Shown here piece by piece: positions 6,595-14,067 of a stretch of 22,466 nt of DNA. The position numbers and the translations under genes were made by a program. Source of the DNA: Ruminococcus sp. AF41-9 (GTDB lineage: Bacteria > Bacillota > Clostridia > Lachnospirales > Lachnospiraceae). The stretch's first letter is position 1. The number at the start of each line of letters is the position of its first letter. Below the pieces are notes generated by a model, which worked only from the letters and a program-made list of their open reading frames with translations, did not search any database and was not told the DNA's origin. The stretch covers positions 1-22,466 of the forward strand of contig NZ_QUDO01000058.1 in assembly GCF_003477525.1 (NCBI RefSeq), read 5' to 3'.

Positions 6595-6978
6595 TTATTT
6601 TTTCGGCTGTCCCTGCGGTGCATGGTTCTGTGGACTTCCTGCGTTCTGGTTTCCTTTATTCTTCAATACAATATCCTCTGCCTTTACATACCAGTCCACA
6701 TCTGCACCCGTATAGGTCTTTCGTGATACCGTATCGGCTACGGGATTGACAAGTTCCACAACTGCATTGTACGGAAATTCTCTTAACGGTACTTCTGGCG
6801 GTACAGATACGGGGATAATTCCACCATGCAGACTGCACTTCAAATCATAGATACGCTTTTTAAGCTGGGTACTCGGTGTCCCGTCCTCATTCTGTAAGAA
6901 CACATCACGCACTGCTGTAAATTTTAATTCTCCAAATGTTTTCTCTTTGTCAATAACAAATCCGTTTGATAATCTCAT
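6595..6978 (-). CDS. orf22: DUF961 (YdcP-type) conjugation protein, Tn916 Orf22
   Basis: A 127-residue soluble protein of the DUF961 family found at the head of Tn916 and ICEBs1 transfer operons; in ICEBs1 the related proteins are helicase-processivity or accessory factors for element replication and transfer. Recognisable segments are MRLSNGFVIDKEKTFGELKF, KRIYDLKCSLHGG, VPPEVPLREFPYNAVVELVNP and WYVKAEDIVL. The tail after about residue 108 (GNQNAGSPQNHAPQGQPKK) is a low-complexity polar extension. Start at 6978 with GGAG ten bases upstream. It follows orf23 by 15 bases and the two are surely one transcript. In Tn916 the next gene is orf21; here the XRE-membrane cassette intervenes. Confidence 0.9.
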   Translation of the reverse strand: MRLSNGFVIDKEKTFGELKFTAVRDVFLQNEDGTPSTQLKKRIYDLKCSLHGGIIPVSVPPEVPLREFPYNAVVELVNPVADTVSRKTYTGADVDWYVKAEDIVLKNKGNQNAGSPQNHAPQGQPKK

Positions 6979-6993
6979 AACTTCTTCACTCCT

Positions 6994-7320
6994 TTACTTT
7001 TCTTCAACTGCTACAATATCATCAGCAACTAATACATAATCGGTATGTCCCATATCCCCGATTGCGTAACCTCTGCCGTATAACTTCGGATTGACAAGTT
7101 TTACTTTCTGCTCATACTTGAACTTCTTTTCGCCAGCCTGCACGGGAATTTCTACCACAACATTTTCGCCTTTCTGTACGTCGGAATAAAGGTTATAGCT
7201 TCGTCTGGCTAAGACCCTGCGATTATTTTTATCTCTTTCAAAGACTGGCTCGCTTTCGCCTGCAAATTCAAGAGTTCCAAAAGACTGTGCCATATCTGGC
7301 ACGACATATTTCATTTCCAT
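6994..7320 (-). CDS. orf23: DUF961 conjugation protein, Tn916 Orf23
   Basis: A 108-residue DUF961 protein, paralogous to orf22 next to it: MKYVVPDMAQSFGTLEF, ARRSYNLYSDVQKGENVVVE and KVKLVNPKLYGRGYAIGD followed by DYVLVADDIVAVEEK, which aligns with the WYVKAEDIVL end of orf22. Length and order match Tn916 orf23-orf22. Two ATG codons are possible (7320 and two codons later); the first is spaced eight bases from GAGGT and is taken here. Likely role is as an accessory factor in DNA processing for transfer, inferred from ICEBs1 relatives. No local promoter is obvious; transcription is expected from upstream or across the element ends after excision. Confidence 0.9.
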   Translation of the reverse strand: MEMKYVVPDMAQSFGTLEFAGESEPVFERDKNNRRVLARRSYNLYSDVQKGENVVVEIPVQAGEKKFKYEQKVKLVNPKLYGRGYAIGDMGHTDYVLVADDIVAVEEK

Positions 7321-7546
7321 ATTGTTTTACCTCGTTTCTTTCTATATTTGATAAGTTTTTTAATTGTGATTTCTTATTCTGGCGGTTTGGGAAGTACCAG
7401 CAATCCCCCAGATAGTAAAGGGTAAAATCAATGCTTACGCACCCTTGACTATCCGTGTTCTTGCAGGTTGTAGGCAGACAAGCCAGAATAAGCAAAAATC
7501 TGCCGTTTGACATCTTCGGCGGAGAGCGTGATTTTTCTTTCATCAT
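7268..7546 (-). CDS. Possible small ORF in the orf24 position (doubtful)
   Basis: A 92-codon reading frame starting 13 bases after the SpaA-like stop, with AAGGCGG seven bases before its ATG, and overlapping the first 53 bases of orf23. The product (start MMKEKSRSPPKMSNGRFLLI, with CLPTTCKNTDSQGC) has no recognisable domain and its tail is simply the out-of-frame reading of orf23. It occupies the place of Tn916 orf24. The ORF also contains the 7411-7453 hairpin, which could equally explain conservation of the DNA. I would treat it as unproven. Confidence 0.3.
   Translation of the reverse strand: MMKEKSRSPPKMSNGRFLLILACLPTTCKNTDSQGCVSIDFTLYYLGDCWYFPNRQNKKSQLKNLSNIERNEVKQYGNEICRARYGTVFWNS
7411..7453. 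repeat. Long inverted repeat upstream of orf23
   Basis: GATAGT-A-AAGGGT and ACCCTT-G-ACTATC form a 13-bp stem with one central A-G mismatch around a 17-base loop. Neither strand has a T tract next to it, so it is not a standard terminator. It lies in the leader between the surface protein gene and the first conserved transfer gene. Confidence 0.6.
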
Positions 7547-7558
7547 ACCGTTACCGCC

Positions 7559-10500
7559 TTATGATTTCTTCATTTTACGGCGTTTGTAAAGATATGTTCC
7601 AGCCAGTCCACCAGCAGACGCAAGCAACATCACAACAAATGCCATTACATTTGTACTGTCGCCCGTTTTGGGACTGTCGCTAGGTCTGTTAGGCTTTTCT
7701 GGTGTCGGTGGTGTTTCGGGTTTCTCTGGTTCTTCTGGCTTTTCCTTAAAGGTAATCGTCTGTCCCTTATCCTCAATATCCTTATGCTCGGTAACTTTCT
7801 TCGGCTCGTCTGGATTGCTTAAATCGTATAATTCCTCAAAAGTTACAAGCTGTTTGCCGTCAAGAGAAGTAGCGTCAAACGTAAAAGCAACTTCCACTTT
7901 CATAGTTTCGCTGTCAGCAATAAAAGTGTAATCACTTTCCACACTTTTTCCATTGATAAGAAGTTCTGCATTTTCTTCTTTCAACATCTGCCAGCCCACA
8001 AGTTTGTACTGTGTACCGACTTCTAAGCCCTCTAAGGTTACGGTATCAATGATTGTAACATCTTTTCCTGCTTTAAGCTCTTTGTTGCCGTCCTTATCGG
8101 TAGCGGTAGTATGTATCTTGATGATACGCTCTGTGATAAGTACCGTTTGCCCGTCGTCCTCAATGTCTTTGTGTTCTGCAACTTTTACGGGTTCGTCTGG
8201 ATTGCTGAAATCATATAATTCTTCAAAGGTAACAAGGTTTTTGCCACCTAAAGCAGACGCATTGAATGTATAGGAAATTTCCACTTTCATTTCTTCATCA
8301 TCAGCGACAAAGGTATAATCGTTTTCTACACGTTTCCCGTCAATGATAAGCTCGGCGTTTTCTTCCTTTAACATCTGCCAGCCTTTCAACTGATACTTTG
8401 TGCCTTTTGTAAGTCCGTCTAATTTGACAGTATCAACGATTGTAACCTCTTTTCCTGCAAGGATAGTCTTTTCGCCGTCTTTGCTGGTCGCTGTGGTATG
8501 AATAGAGATTTCTTTCTCGTATTCATCAGTCAAAGTCCCTAAATCAATTACAAGATTATTTCTTGATACCACGATTTCAAAAGGTGGGATAAGCTCAAAG
8601 CCTTTGTTGCTTTCAGAGCGTAATTCCTCGATGATGTAGGTATCATAAGGTAACGCACCCTTGCTGTCGTCTGGTTCAGAAGTTCCAAACCATACACCGT
8701 CCTCGCTGGTCTTGCCTGCGTTGGTATTGTGCTTATGTGAAGCCCAGTCAGAAGAAGTGGAGAATTGCCCGTTATTATCAGTTACCACTACATGATTTTC
8801 GCCCGTCGTCTTGCTTGTGATCCTAAAGGGAACATCAGCAAGACGCTTGTGTGTGCCTGCACCGATTTTTACACCCTCAATATCTCCACGCTTAATCTGA
8901 TTATAGATAGAATGAGCTTTGTCGGTTAAGTCCACGATTTTTCCATTTTCTGTGATTGTAAAATCAATCGGTTTTGCACCGTCAGTTAAGTAACCGTCGG
9001 GAGCTTCACTTTCAACGATACGGAATTTTCCATAAGGTAAGAGGTCAGCAGAAGTAGAAGCGATACCCTCAATATCGGTACGAATTATCTTTACCACTTC
9101 ATTTTTCTTGTATAACTTGCCCTCAACCAATACTACATTATCATTTAAGGAAATGATGTCAAAGGCAGTATCTTTCAAAGTGGCACTTCCTTGTGGTTTG
9201 GTATCGCCCGTTTCTAAATCTCGTTTCTGAATTTTGACACCGCCACGGATAACCTTGTCAGATACGGAAAACTGGTTATTTCCAGTTAATACGGCAAGGT
9301 CGCCGTCCTCGGTAATCTGTGTAAGGTATAAGCCTTTTATCTGTTCGAACTTATCGCCAGCCTGCATATATGCACCCTCTAACAAGTATCCGTTTGGAGC
9401 TTTTATTTCCTCAACGGTTAGTGTCCCAAGTGGAAGAAACGCTTTACCGTCCTGCATATAGAAACTGTCGCCAGATACTTGGTATGTGTCCGCTAATTTT
9501 GTGATGTAATGAGTTATCCCATTGCTATCAGTTTCAGCGATTGTCTTTGTAACCCATGTACGAGTAGCTTCGGCAGGGAGATTGTCTTTGTTATAGAAGC
9601 CTGCATAATACTTCCATGTAAATTCCGCACCTGCTAAAGAAGCATTCCCCTGCGGATTGTCTTTCTGTGTTTCCATATCTATCTTGAAAAGCTCAATCAA
9701 AGTGTCTGTTACTTTCGGTGTATCTGATACTTTCAAAGTCGCTGTTTTTCCAGCTTCAACCTTTAAGGAATATACAGTTTTATCTACTTTATATCCTGCT
9801 GGTGCGGATAATTCCTTGATATAGACTGTGCCTGCTTTTACCTCTACAACATCTGTATTTCCGTTTTCATCAGTCGTAAGGGTGGCAAGCTGTTTTGTGC
9901 AGTCCTTATCAGCAAAGACACCATAGGTTGCACCAGCGATTGAGTAATTCCCGTTACCGTCTGTAATGCTGGCATTACTGGAAGTCTTTTGCAGTTTTGC
10001 ATTTCCAACATTCAGTTTCGCCCAGAATTGTCCCAATTCCTGCCCCTCGCCAGAGTAGATATAACCGCCACATTCATAGCGTCCTTTATTTTCTTTGACA
10101 AAGGTTTTTGCACCAGAGAAAACTTCGTCCTGCGTAGTCTTTGGAATTTCATCATAAGAAGCTCGCACGTTATCACATTGCCAGCCAAGATGTACGCTCA
10201 ATTTCTGCCAGACAACACATTGTTCCAACAGATAGACTTGTTTATAGTTCAATTCCTTGTGAGCTTCGCCATACTGTTTGACATACTCTAAGGATAACGC
10301 CACATCTGAAATCTGGTCGGCACTCATGCGTGAGCTTGCGTCAGCTCTGGTCTTATAGCCGTTCTTAAAATCTGTATTGATGTCAATACAATAGGCAGTT
10401 TCGCCCTCGACTTTCATATAGCCCTCATTGAATGTCGAACCAATAGAACCGTCATTCATTACTTTTTCAATGATACCGACACGTTCTGCACTTTCCGTCC

Positions 10501-10603
10501 AGTATTGCTTGCTTTCTGCATGAACGGGTGTAGTCGGTAAAGCAGTAACGACAGTTGCAAGAGCTAAGAAGCCCGTACACAATCGTTTCCATGTCTTTTT
10601 CAT
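7559..10603 (-). CDS. Cell-wall-anchored SpaA/VaFE adhesin with thioester-like domain (ICE cargo)
   Basis: A 1014-residue surface protein. Signal peptide 1-29 (cleavage after VHA). Residues about 60-195 form a thioester (TQXA-type) domain with Cys72 in YCID and Gln128 in LEQCVVW, which may cross-link covalently to a host ligand. Then come four SpaA/Cna-B-like domains (about 200-295, 301-450, 451-570, 571-695) with the usual SAPAGY, KAPNGYLLEG and EAPDGYLTDG turns, and two VaFE repeats (698-826, 827-951; VTFEELYD motifs at 791 and 920). A proline-rich linker, sortase signal SPKTG (977-981, variant of LPXTG), membrane span and KRRKMKKS tail follow. Start 10603 is chosen for AAAGGAGC ten bases upstream and the signal peptide; the upstream ATG at 10648 lies in a terminator. 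Probably an adhesin or mating-aggregation factor carried at the element end. Confidence 0.9.
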   Translation of the reverse strand: MKKTWKRLCTGFLALATVVTALPTTPVHAESKQYWTESAERVGIIEKVMNDGSIGSTFNEGYMKVEGETAYCIDINTDFKNGYKTRADASSRMSADQISDVALSLEYVKQYGEAHKELNYKQVYLLEQCVVWQKLSVHLGWQCDNVRASYDEIPKTTQDEVFSGAKTFVKENKGRYECGGYIYSGEGQELGQFWAKLNVGNAKLQKTSSNASITDGNGNYSIAGATYGVFADKDCTKQLATLTTDENGNTDVVEVKAGTVYIKELSAPAGYKVDKTVYSLKVEAGKTATLKVSDTPKVTDTLIELFKIDMETQKDNPQGNASLAGAEFTWKYYAGFYNKDNLPAEATRTWVTKTIAETDSNGITHYITKLADTYQVSGDSFYMQDGKAFLPLGTLTVEEIKAPNGYLLEGAYMQAGDKFEQIKGLYLTQITEDGDLAVLTGNNQFSVSDKVIRGGVKIQKRDLETGDTKPQGSATLKDTAFDIISLNDNVVLVEGKLYKKNEVVKIIRTDIEGIASTSADLLPYGKFRIVESEAPDGYLTDGAKPIDFTITENGKIVDLTDKAHSIYNQIKRGDIEGVKIGAGTHKRLADVPFRITSKTTGENHVVVTDNNGQFSTSSDWASHKHNTNAGKTSEDGVWFGTSEPDDSKGALPYDTYIIEELRSESNKGFELIPPFEIVVSRNNLVIDLGTLTDEYEKEISIHTTATSKDGEKTILAGKEVTIVDTVKLDGLTKGTKYQLKGWQMLKEENAELIIDGKRVENDYTFVADDEEMKVEISYTFNASALGGKNLVTFEELYDFSNPDEPVKVAEHKDIEDDGQTVLITERIIKIHTTATDKDGNKELKAGKDVTIIDTVTLEGLEVGTQYKLVGWQMLKEENAELLINGKSVESDYTFIADSETMKVEVAFTFDATSLDGKQLVTFEELYDLSNPDEPKKVTEHKDIEDKGQTITFKEKPEEPEKPETPPTPEKPNRPSDSPKTGDSTNVMAFVVMLLASAGGLAGTYLYKRRKMKKS
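7751..8512 (-). repeat. Tandem VaFE repeat pair in the adhesin gene
   Basis: Two head-to-tail units of about 125-129 codons (8126-8512 and 7751-8125). The encoded repeats share long runs such as GWQMLKEENAEL and VTFEELYD and differ at scattered positions, indicating duplication followed by modest divergence. Such repeats can change copy number by recombination. Confidence 0.85.
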
Positions 10604-10632
10604 AAATCTAATGCTCCTTTCATTTTGGGTAT

Positions 10633-10661
10633 AAAAATAGACGCTCATTTCTGAACGTCTA
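10633..10661 (-). terminator. Intrinsic terminator D just upstream of the adhesin gene
   Basis: Minus-strand TAGACGTTCA / TGAGCGTCTA, a 10-bp stem with one wobble and a GAAA tetraloop, followed by TTTTTA. It ends only about 15 bases before the adhesin Shine-Dalgarno (10614-10619). No minus-strand gene lies upstream, so it is either a leader attenuator or the relic of a lost upstream gene. Confidence 0.8.
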
Positions 10662-10969
10662 CATTATTGAAAGGCTTGTCCTCTCACACATATTTTATTT
10701 TAATAGGTACAACAGTTGCCTTTCTCCTTGTATTTTCGTTGTTTTCATTACTTGCGTTATCTACAACCCCCATGTCCGGCATCCAGCATGATCGAATATG
10801 CCATAATCTTATACGCCTTTTTTCACTCCTTCTGTATCAATATATGTTTTTTCAGAATTATTGTGAAGGCTTCTTGACTTTTAAGTGTTAAAGCGTTATA
10901 CTTTAAACCACGAAAGTCAGAAGAATTGACTTCTTTCGTTCAAACATAATTTTTAGGAGGATATATATC
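10662..10969. other. Intergenic junction between the Tn916-like element and host genes
   Basis: This divergent gap between the adhesin and the ABC operon holds no convincing gene. From left to right it has AT-rich sequence, a C-rich patch near 10769, the plus-strand promoter of the ABC operon and an inverted repeat in its leader. The left end of the conjugative element should lie here, probably between 10662 and 10860, but I cannot recognise the terminal sequence or a target duplication. Confidence 0.5.
10874..10902 (+). promoter_or_regulatory. Promoter of the ABC transporter operon
   Basis: TTGACT (10874-10879) and TATACT (10897-10902) with a 17-base spacer. About 10 bases downstream an imperfect inverted repeat (AAGTCA 10914-10919 / TGACTT 10927-10932, within 10911-10938) may be an operator or a leader hairpin. 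An AGGAGG Shine-Dalgarno follows at 10955-10960. Confidence 0.75.
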
Positions 10970-12037
10970 ATGAAAAGAAAAGCATTAACAATCACTCTTG
11001 CGGCAGTTATGGCAATGGGAACCTGCGCAGTGACAGCAAGTGCCGCTGACGGAGATACATATACCATCGGTATCTGCCAGCTTGTACAGCACGAAGCATT
11101 AGATGCTGCAACTCAGGGATTCAAAGACGAAATCGTAAAAGAACTCGGTGAAGATGCCGTTACTTTTGACGAACAGAACGCGCAGGGCGATTCCAATACC
11201 TGTTCCACCATCATCAACAGTTTCGTTTCCAACAACGTTGACCTGATCCTTGCAAATGCAACTCCTGCACTTCAGGCAGCAGCAGCCGGAACAAGTGATA
11301 TTCCGATTCTTGGTACTTCTGTTACAGAATACGGTGTTGCTCTTGGACTTGATGACTTCGATGGAACTGTAGGCGGAAATATTTCCGGAACTGCAGACCT
11401 TGCACCACTTGATGAGCAGGCCGCCATGCTTCAGGAACTTTTCCCGGATGCTAAAAATGTAGGACTTCTCTACTGCTCCGCTGAAGCAAACTCCCAGTAC
11501 CAGGTAGACACTGTAAAAGCAGCTCTTGAAGACCTTGGATATACCTGTGAATATTATGCATTCTCTGATTCCAACGACCTGTCTTCTGTTGTTACAACTG
11601 CCGCTGATGCCAGCGATGTAATCTATGTACCAACAGATAATACCGTTGCTTCTAATACAGAAATCATCAACAATATCTGCCTTCCGGCAAAAGTTCCGGT
11701 AATCACAGGTGAAGAAGGTATCTGCAGTGGATGTGGTGTTGCAACACTTTCCATCAGCTACTATGACCTCGGTGTTACAACCGGTAAAATGGCAGTCAAA
11801 GTCCTCAAAGACGGTGAAGACATCTCCACAATGCCAGTAGAATACGCACCAAACTTCACAAAAGAATATAACAAGGATATCTGCGAAGAACTCGGTGTCA
11901 CAGTTCCTGATGATTATGTAGCAATCGGAGAGGCTGCTGAAGCTGATACAGAAGAAGCTGACGATGCTGAAGCAACAGATGACACAGCAGACGAAACTGC
12001 TGAAAACAGCGAAGCAGACGAAGAAGCTGCTGAATAA
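10970..12037 (+). CDS. ABC transporter substrate-binding protein, TrpX/COG2984 type
   Basis: A 355-residue extracellular binding protein of the ABC_sub_bind family (TrpX-like), which delivers a small ligand, in characterised relatives an aromatic amino acid, to the permease encoded next. Residues 1-25 are a signal peptide ending TASA; the mature start ADGDTYTIGICQLVQHEALD and the later GTSVTEYG, VGLLYCSAE, YVPTDNTVASN and YYDLGVTTGKMAV segments fit the family well. Unusually there is no lipobox: the only early cysteine (Cys19, MGTC) is in a poor context, and cleavage by signal peptidase I looks more likely. After about residue 320 comes a 35-residue tail of almost only Glu, Asp, Ala and Thr. 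AGGAGG lies nine bases before the ATG. Ligand is inferred from family only. Confidence 0.87.
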   Translation: MKRKALTITLAAVMAMGTCAVTASAADGDTYTIGICQLVQHEALDAATQGFKDEIVKELGEDAVTFDEQNAQGDSNTCSTIINSFVSNNVDLILANATPALQAAAAGTSDIPILGTSVTEYGVALGLDDFDGTVGGNISGTADLAPLDEQAAMLQELFPDAKNVGLLYCSAEANSQYQVDTVKAALEDLGYTCEYYAFSDSNDLSSVVTTAADASDVIYVPTDNTVASNTEIINNICLPAKVPVITGEEGICSGCGVATLSISYYDLGVTTGKMAVKVLKDGEDISTMPVEYAPNFTKEYNKDICEELGVTVPDDYVAIGEAAEADTEEADDAEATDDTADETAENSEADEEAAE

Positions 12038-12053
12038 AGCTTCGGACAAAATG

Positions 12054-12086
12054 TAATTGAACATCTGCTTTTCAGTTATTCAATTA
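12054..12086 (+). repeat. Intercistronic hairpin after the binding-protein gene
   Basis: TAATTGAA / TTCAATTA form an 8-bp stem around a 17-base loop, 17 bases after the stop, followed by a weaker CGGAT / ATCCG hairpin at about 12103-12118. There is no T tract. Such a hairpin may stabilise the upstream message so that binding protein exceeds permease, which is usual for importers. Confidence 0.55.
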
Positions 12087-12193
12087 TGAACAGATAAAAC
12101 GGATGATGTTATCCGCTTAATATTATATGTGGTCAGCGGGAAAGGTCCAAAAGCCTCTCTCGCTTTTCACGTCTCAACAGGAGGAAAATACAA

Positions 12194-13111
12194 ATGCAAA
12201 TTATGACATTAATAGCAGCACTGCCAGGTGCCGTTGCGCAGGGTCTGATCTGGGGAATCATGGCAATTGGTGTTTACCTGACCTTCCGTATTCTGGACAT
12301 CGCAGACCTTACCGTAGATGGTACCATGTGTACCGGTGGTGCTGTATGTATTATGATGATGCTCTCCGGACATAACGTCTGGATTTCCATGCTTGCAGCA
12401 ACACTTGCCGGAATGCTTGCCGGACTTGTAACCGGAATCTTTCATACCTTTATGGGAATCCCGGCCATCCTCGCCGGAATCCTGACCCAGTTGTCCTTAT
12501 ATTCCGTGAACCTGAAGATCATGGGAAAAGCAAACCAGGCAATCAACGTAGATAAATATAATCTTCTTGTTTCTCTGCGTCATATCAAAAATACATCCCT
12601 TTCCAAAAACACCATTTTTATTGTGGTAGTTTTATGTATCATCCTGATTGCTATTCTGTACTGGTTCTTTGGAACAGAACTTGGATGTTCTCTTCGTGCA
12701 ACCGGATGTAACCCAAATATGTCCCGCGCACAGGGTATCAATACAGATATGAACAAGGTTCTCGGTCTTATGATTTCCAACGGTCTGGTAGGACTTTCCA
12801 GTGCTCTTCTTGCACAGTATCAGGGCTTTGCTGATGTCAATATGGGACGTGGTTCCATCGTCATCGGTCTTGCCGCAGTTATCATCGGTGAAGCAATCTT
12901 CGGACGTATCTTCCGTAACTTTGCACTTCGCCTGACTGCTGTCATCCTTGGTTCTATTTTATACTATCTGGTACTTCAGGTTGTTATCTGGATGGGTATT
13001 GACACAGACCTTCTAAAAATGCTGTCTGCGATCGTAGTTGCCCTCTTCCTCGCTTTCCCGTACTGGAAAGGCAAATATTTCAATAAACCAGCCAAAAGGG
13101 GAGGAAAATAA
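12194..13111 (+). CDS. ABC transporter permease, TrpY/COG4120 type
   Basis: A 305-residue integral membrane permease of the branched-chain-amino-acid type (BPD_transp_2), with about eight hydrophobic spans. Family marks include the N-terminal GAVAQGLIWGIMAIGVYLTF, DLTVDGTMCTGGAVC, the cytoplasmic loop GTELGCSLRATGCNPNMSRA that contacts the ATPase, and GLAAVIIGEAIFGR. AGGAGG lies nine bases before the ATG. It forms one operon with the binding protein (156-base gap with hairpins) and the ATPase (2-base gap). Expected to form a homodimeric channel for the ligand bound by the upstream protein. Family assignment is strong; the substrate is not determined by sequence alone. Confidence 0.9.
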   Translation: MQIMTLIAALPGAVAQGLIWGIMAIGVYLTFRILDIADLTVDGTMCTGGAVCIMMMLSGHNVWISMLAATLAGMLAGLVTGIFHTFMGIPAILAGILTQLSLYSVNLKIMGKANQAINVDKYNLLVSLRHIKNTSLSKNTIFIVVVLCIILIAILYWFFGTELGCSLRATGCNPNMSRAQGINTDMNKVLGLMISNGLVGLSSALLAQYQGFADVNMGRGSIVIGLAAVIIGEAIFGRIFRNFALRLTAVILGSILYYLVLQVVIWMGIDTDLLKMLSAIVVALFLAFPYWKGKYFNKPAKRGGK

Positions 13112-13113
13112 AA

Positions 13114-13908
13114 ATGCTTGAACTGAAAAACGTCTATAAAACCTTTAATCCGGGAACCATCAATGAAAAACGTGCTCTGAACGGTCTGAACCTCAAACTG
13201 AACGAAGGTGATTTCGTAACAGTCATCGGTGGAAACGGAGCCGGAAAATCTACTATGTTAAATGCAGTAGCCGGAACCTGGCCGATAGATGAAGGTCAGA
13301 TTCTCATTGACAACATTGATGTCACGAAACTTTCAGAACATAAACGTGCAGCATATCTGGGACGTGTCTTCCAGGACCCTATGAACGGAACTGCCGGTAC
13401 TATGGGAATCGAAGAAAACCTCGCACTTGCCAAACGCCGCGGTAAAGCCCGTCTTCTTCGTCCGGGTATCACCAAAGCTGAACGGGAAGAATACAGAGAA
13501 CTCCTCAAAATCCTCGGACTTGGTCTGGAAGACAGACTTACTTCCAAAGTCGGCCTTCTTTCCGGTGGTCAGAGACAGGCTCTTACCCTTCTCATGGCAA
13601 CCCTCCAGAAGCCGAAACTTCTGCTGCTGGATGAACACACCGCCGCCCTCGACCCGAAGACAGCAGCCAAAGTTCTCGAAATTACAGACATGATCGTCAA
13701 CCGTGACCATCTCACGACCCTGATGATCACCCATAATATGAAAGATGCCATCGCACACGGCAACCGTCTGATCATGATGATGGAAGGAAAAATCATTCTG
13801 GATATTCAGGGTGAAGAAAAGAAAAAACTGACCGTCAAAAATCTTCTGGATCAGTTTGAACGTGCAAGCGGTGAAGAATTCAGTAATGATTCTGCTCTGC
13901 TCGGATAA
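13114..13908 (+). CDS. ABC transporter ATP-binding protein, TrpZ/COG1101 type
   Basis: A 264-residue nucleotide-binding subunit that powers the importer. All motifs are present: Walker A GGNGAGKST (39-47), Q-loop Gln87 in VFQDP, signature LSGGQ (149-153), Walker B LLLLDE (169-174) and switch His207 in MITHNM. The segment PMNGTAGTMGIEENLALA after the Q-loop is typical of this COG1101 group. The ATG at 13114 is two bases after the permease stop and is preceded by GGGGAGG within the permease end, so translation is coupled. The operon ends at the terminator 13948-13987. Confident as an ATPase of this class. Confidence 0.93.
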   Translation: MLELKNVYKTFNPGTINEKRALNGLNLKLNEGDFVTVIGGNGAGKSTMLNAVAGTWPIDEGQILIDNIDVTKLSEHKRAAYLGRVFQDPMNGTAGTMGIEENLALAKRRGKARLLRPGITKAEREEYRELLKILGLGLEDRLTSKVGLLSGGQRQALTLLMATLQKPKLLLLDEHTAALDPKTAAKVLEITDMIVNRDHLTTLMITHNMKDAIAHGNRLIMMMEGKIILDIQGEEKKKLTVKNLLDQFERASGEEFSNDSALLG

Positions 13909-13947
13909 TCATTACTTTACCGGAATTATTATTTTTTGCATCTCAGC

Positions 13948-13987
13948 CAGAGAGAGTATTTCTTTTATGAATGCTCTCTCTGTTTTT
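13948..13987 (+). terminator. Terminator of the ABC transporter operon
   Basis: CAGAGAGAGTATT / AATGCTCTCTCTG form a 13-bp stem (one wobble) with a 9-base loop, followed by TTTTT. It lies 40 bases after the ATPase stop. Confidence 0.88.
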
Positions 13988-14067
13988 ATCTGTTTCTATT
14001 TGTTTCTATTTATTTTTATCTATTCCTTTTCTCCACTTTATCCACTTTTTTCCGGTTTTATTTCTTA

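Noticed and set aside
7668..8273. Plus-strand frames opposite the VaFE repeats
   Set aside because: Low-complexity Ser-rich products antisense to a clear gene; repeated only because the gene is repeated.
10680..10745. Short minus-strand frame that could be a leader peptide for the adhesin
   Set aside because: About 17 codons with no Shine-Dalgarno and no run of a single amino acid; not enough to support attenuation by translation.
10667..10891. Plus-strand frame between terminator D and the ABC promoter
   Set aside because: Begins against the hairpin without a ribosome binding site and the product is hydrophobic but unrecognised; likely chance.
10903..10960. Riboswitch or T-box leader for the ABC operon
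   Set aside because: The leader is only about 60 bases, with one weak hairpin and no terminator or specifier structure.
11099..12064. Long minus-strand frame opposite the binding-protein gene
   Set aside because: Rich in Cys and Phe with no domain, no Shine-Dalgarno, and fully antisense to a well-supported gene; it is a by-product of codon usage.
13983..14040. Pyrimidine-rich near-repeats of TGTTTCTATT after the ABC operon
   Set aside because: Simple-sequence drift downstream of a terminator; no regular unit or array.
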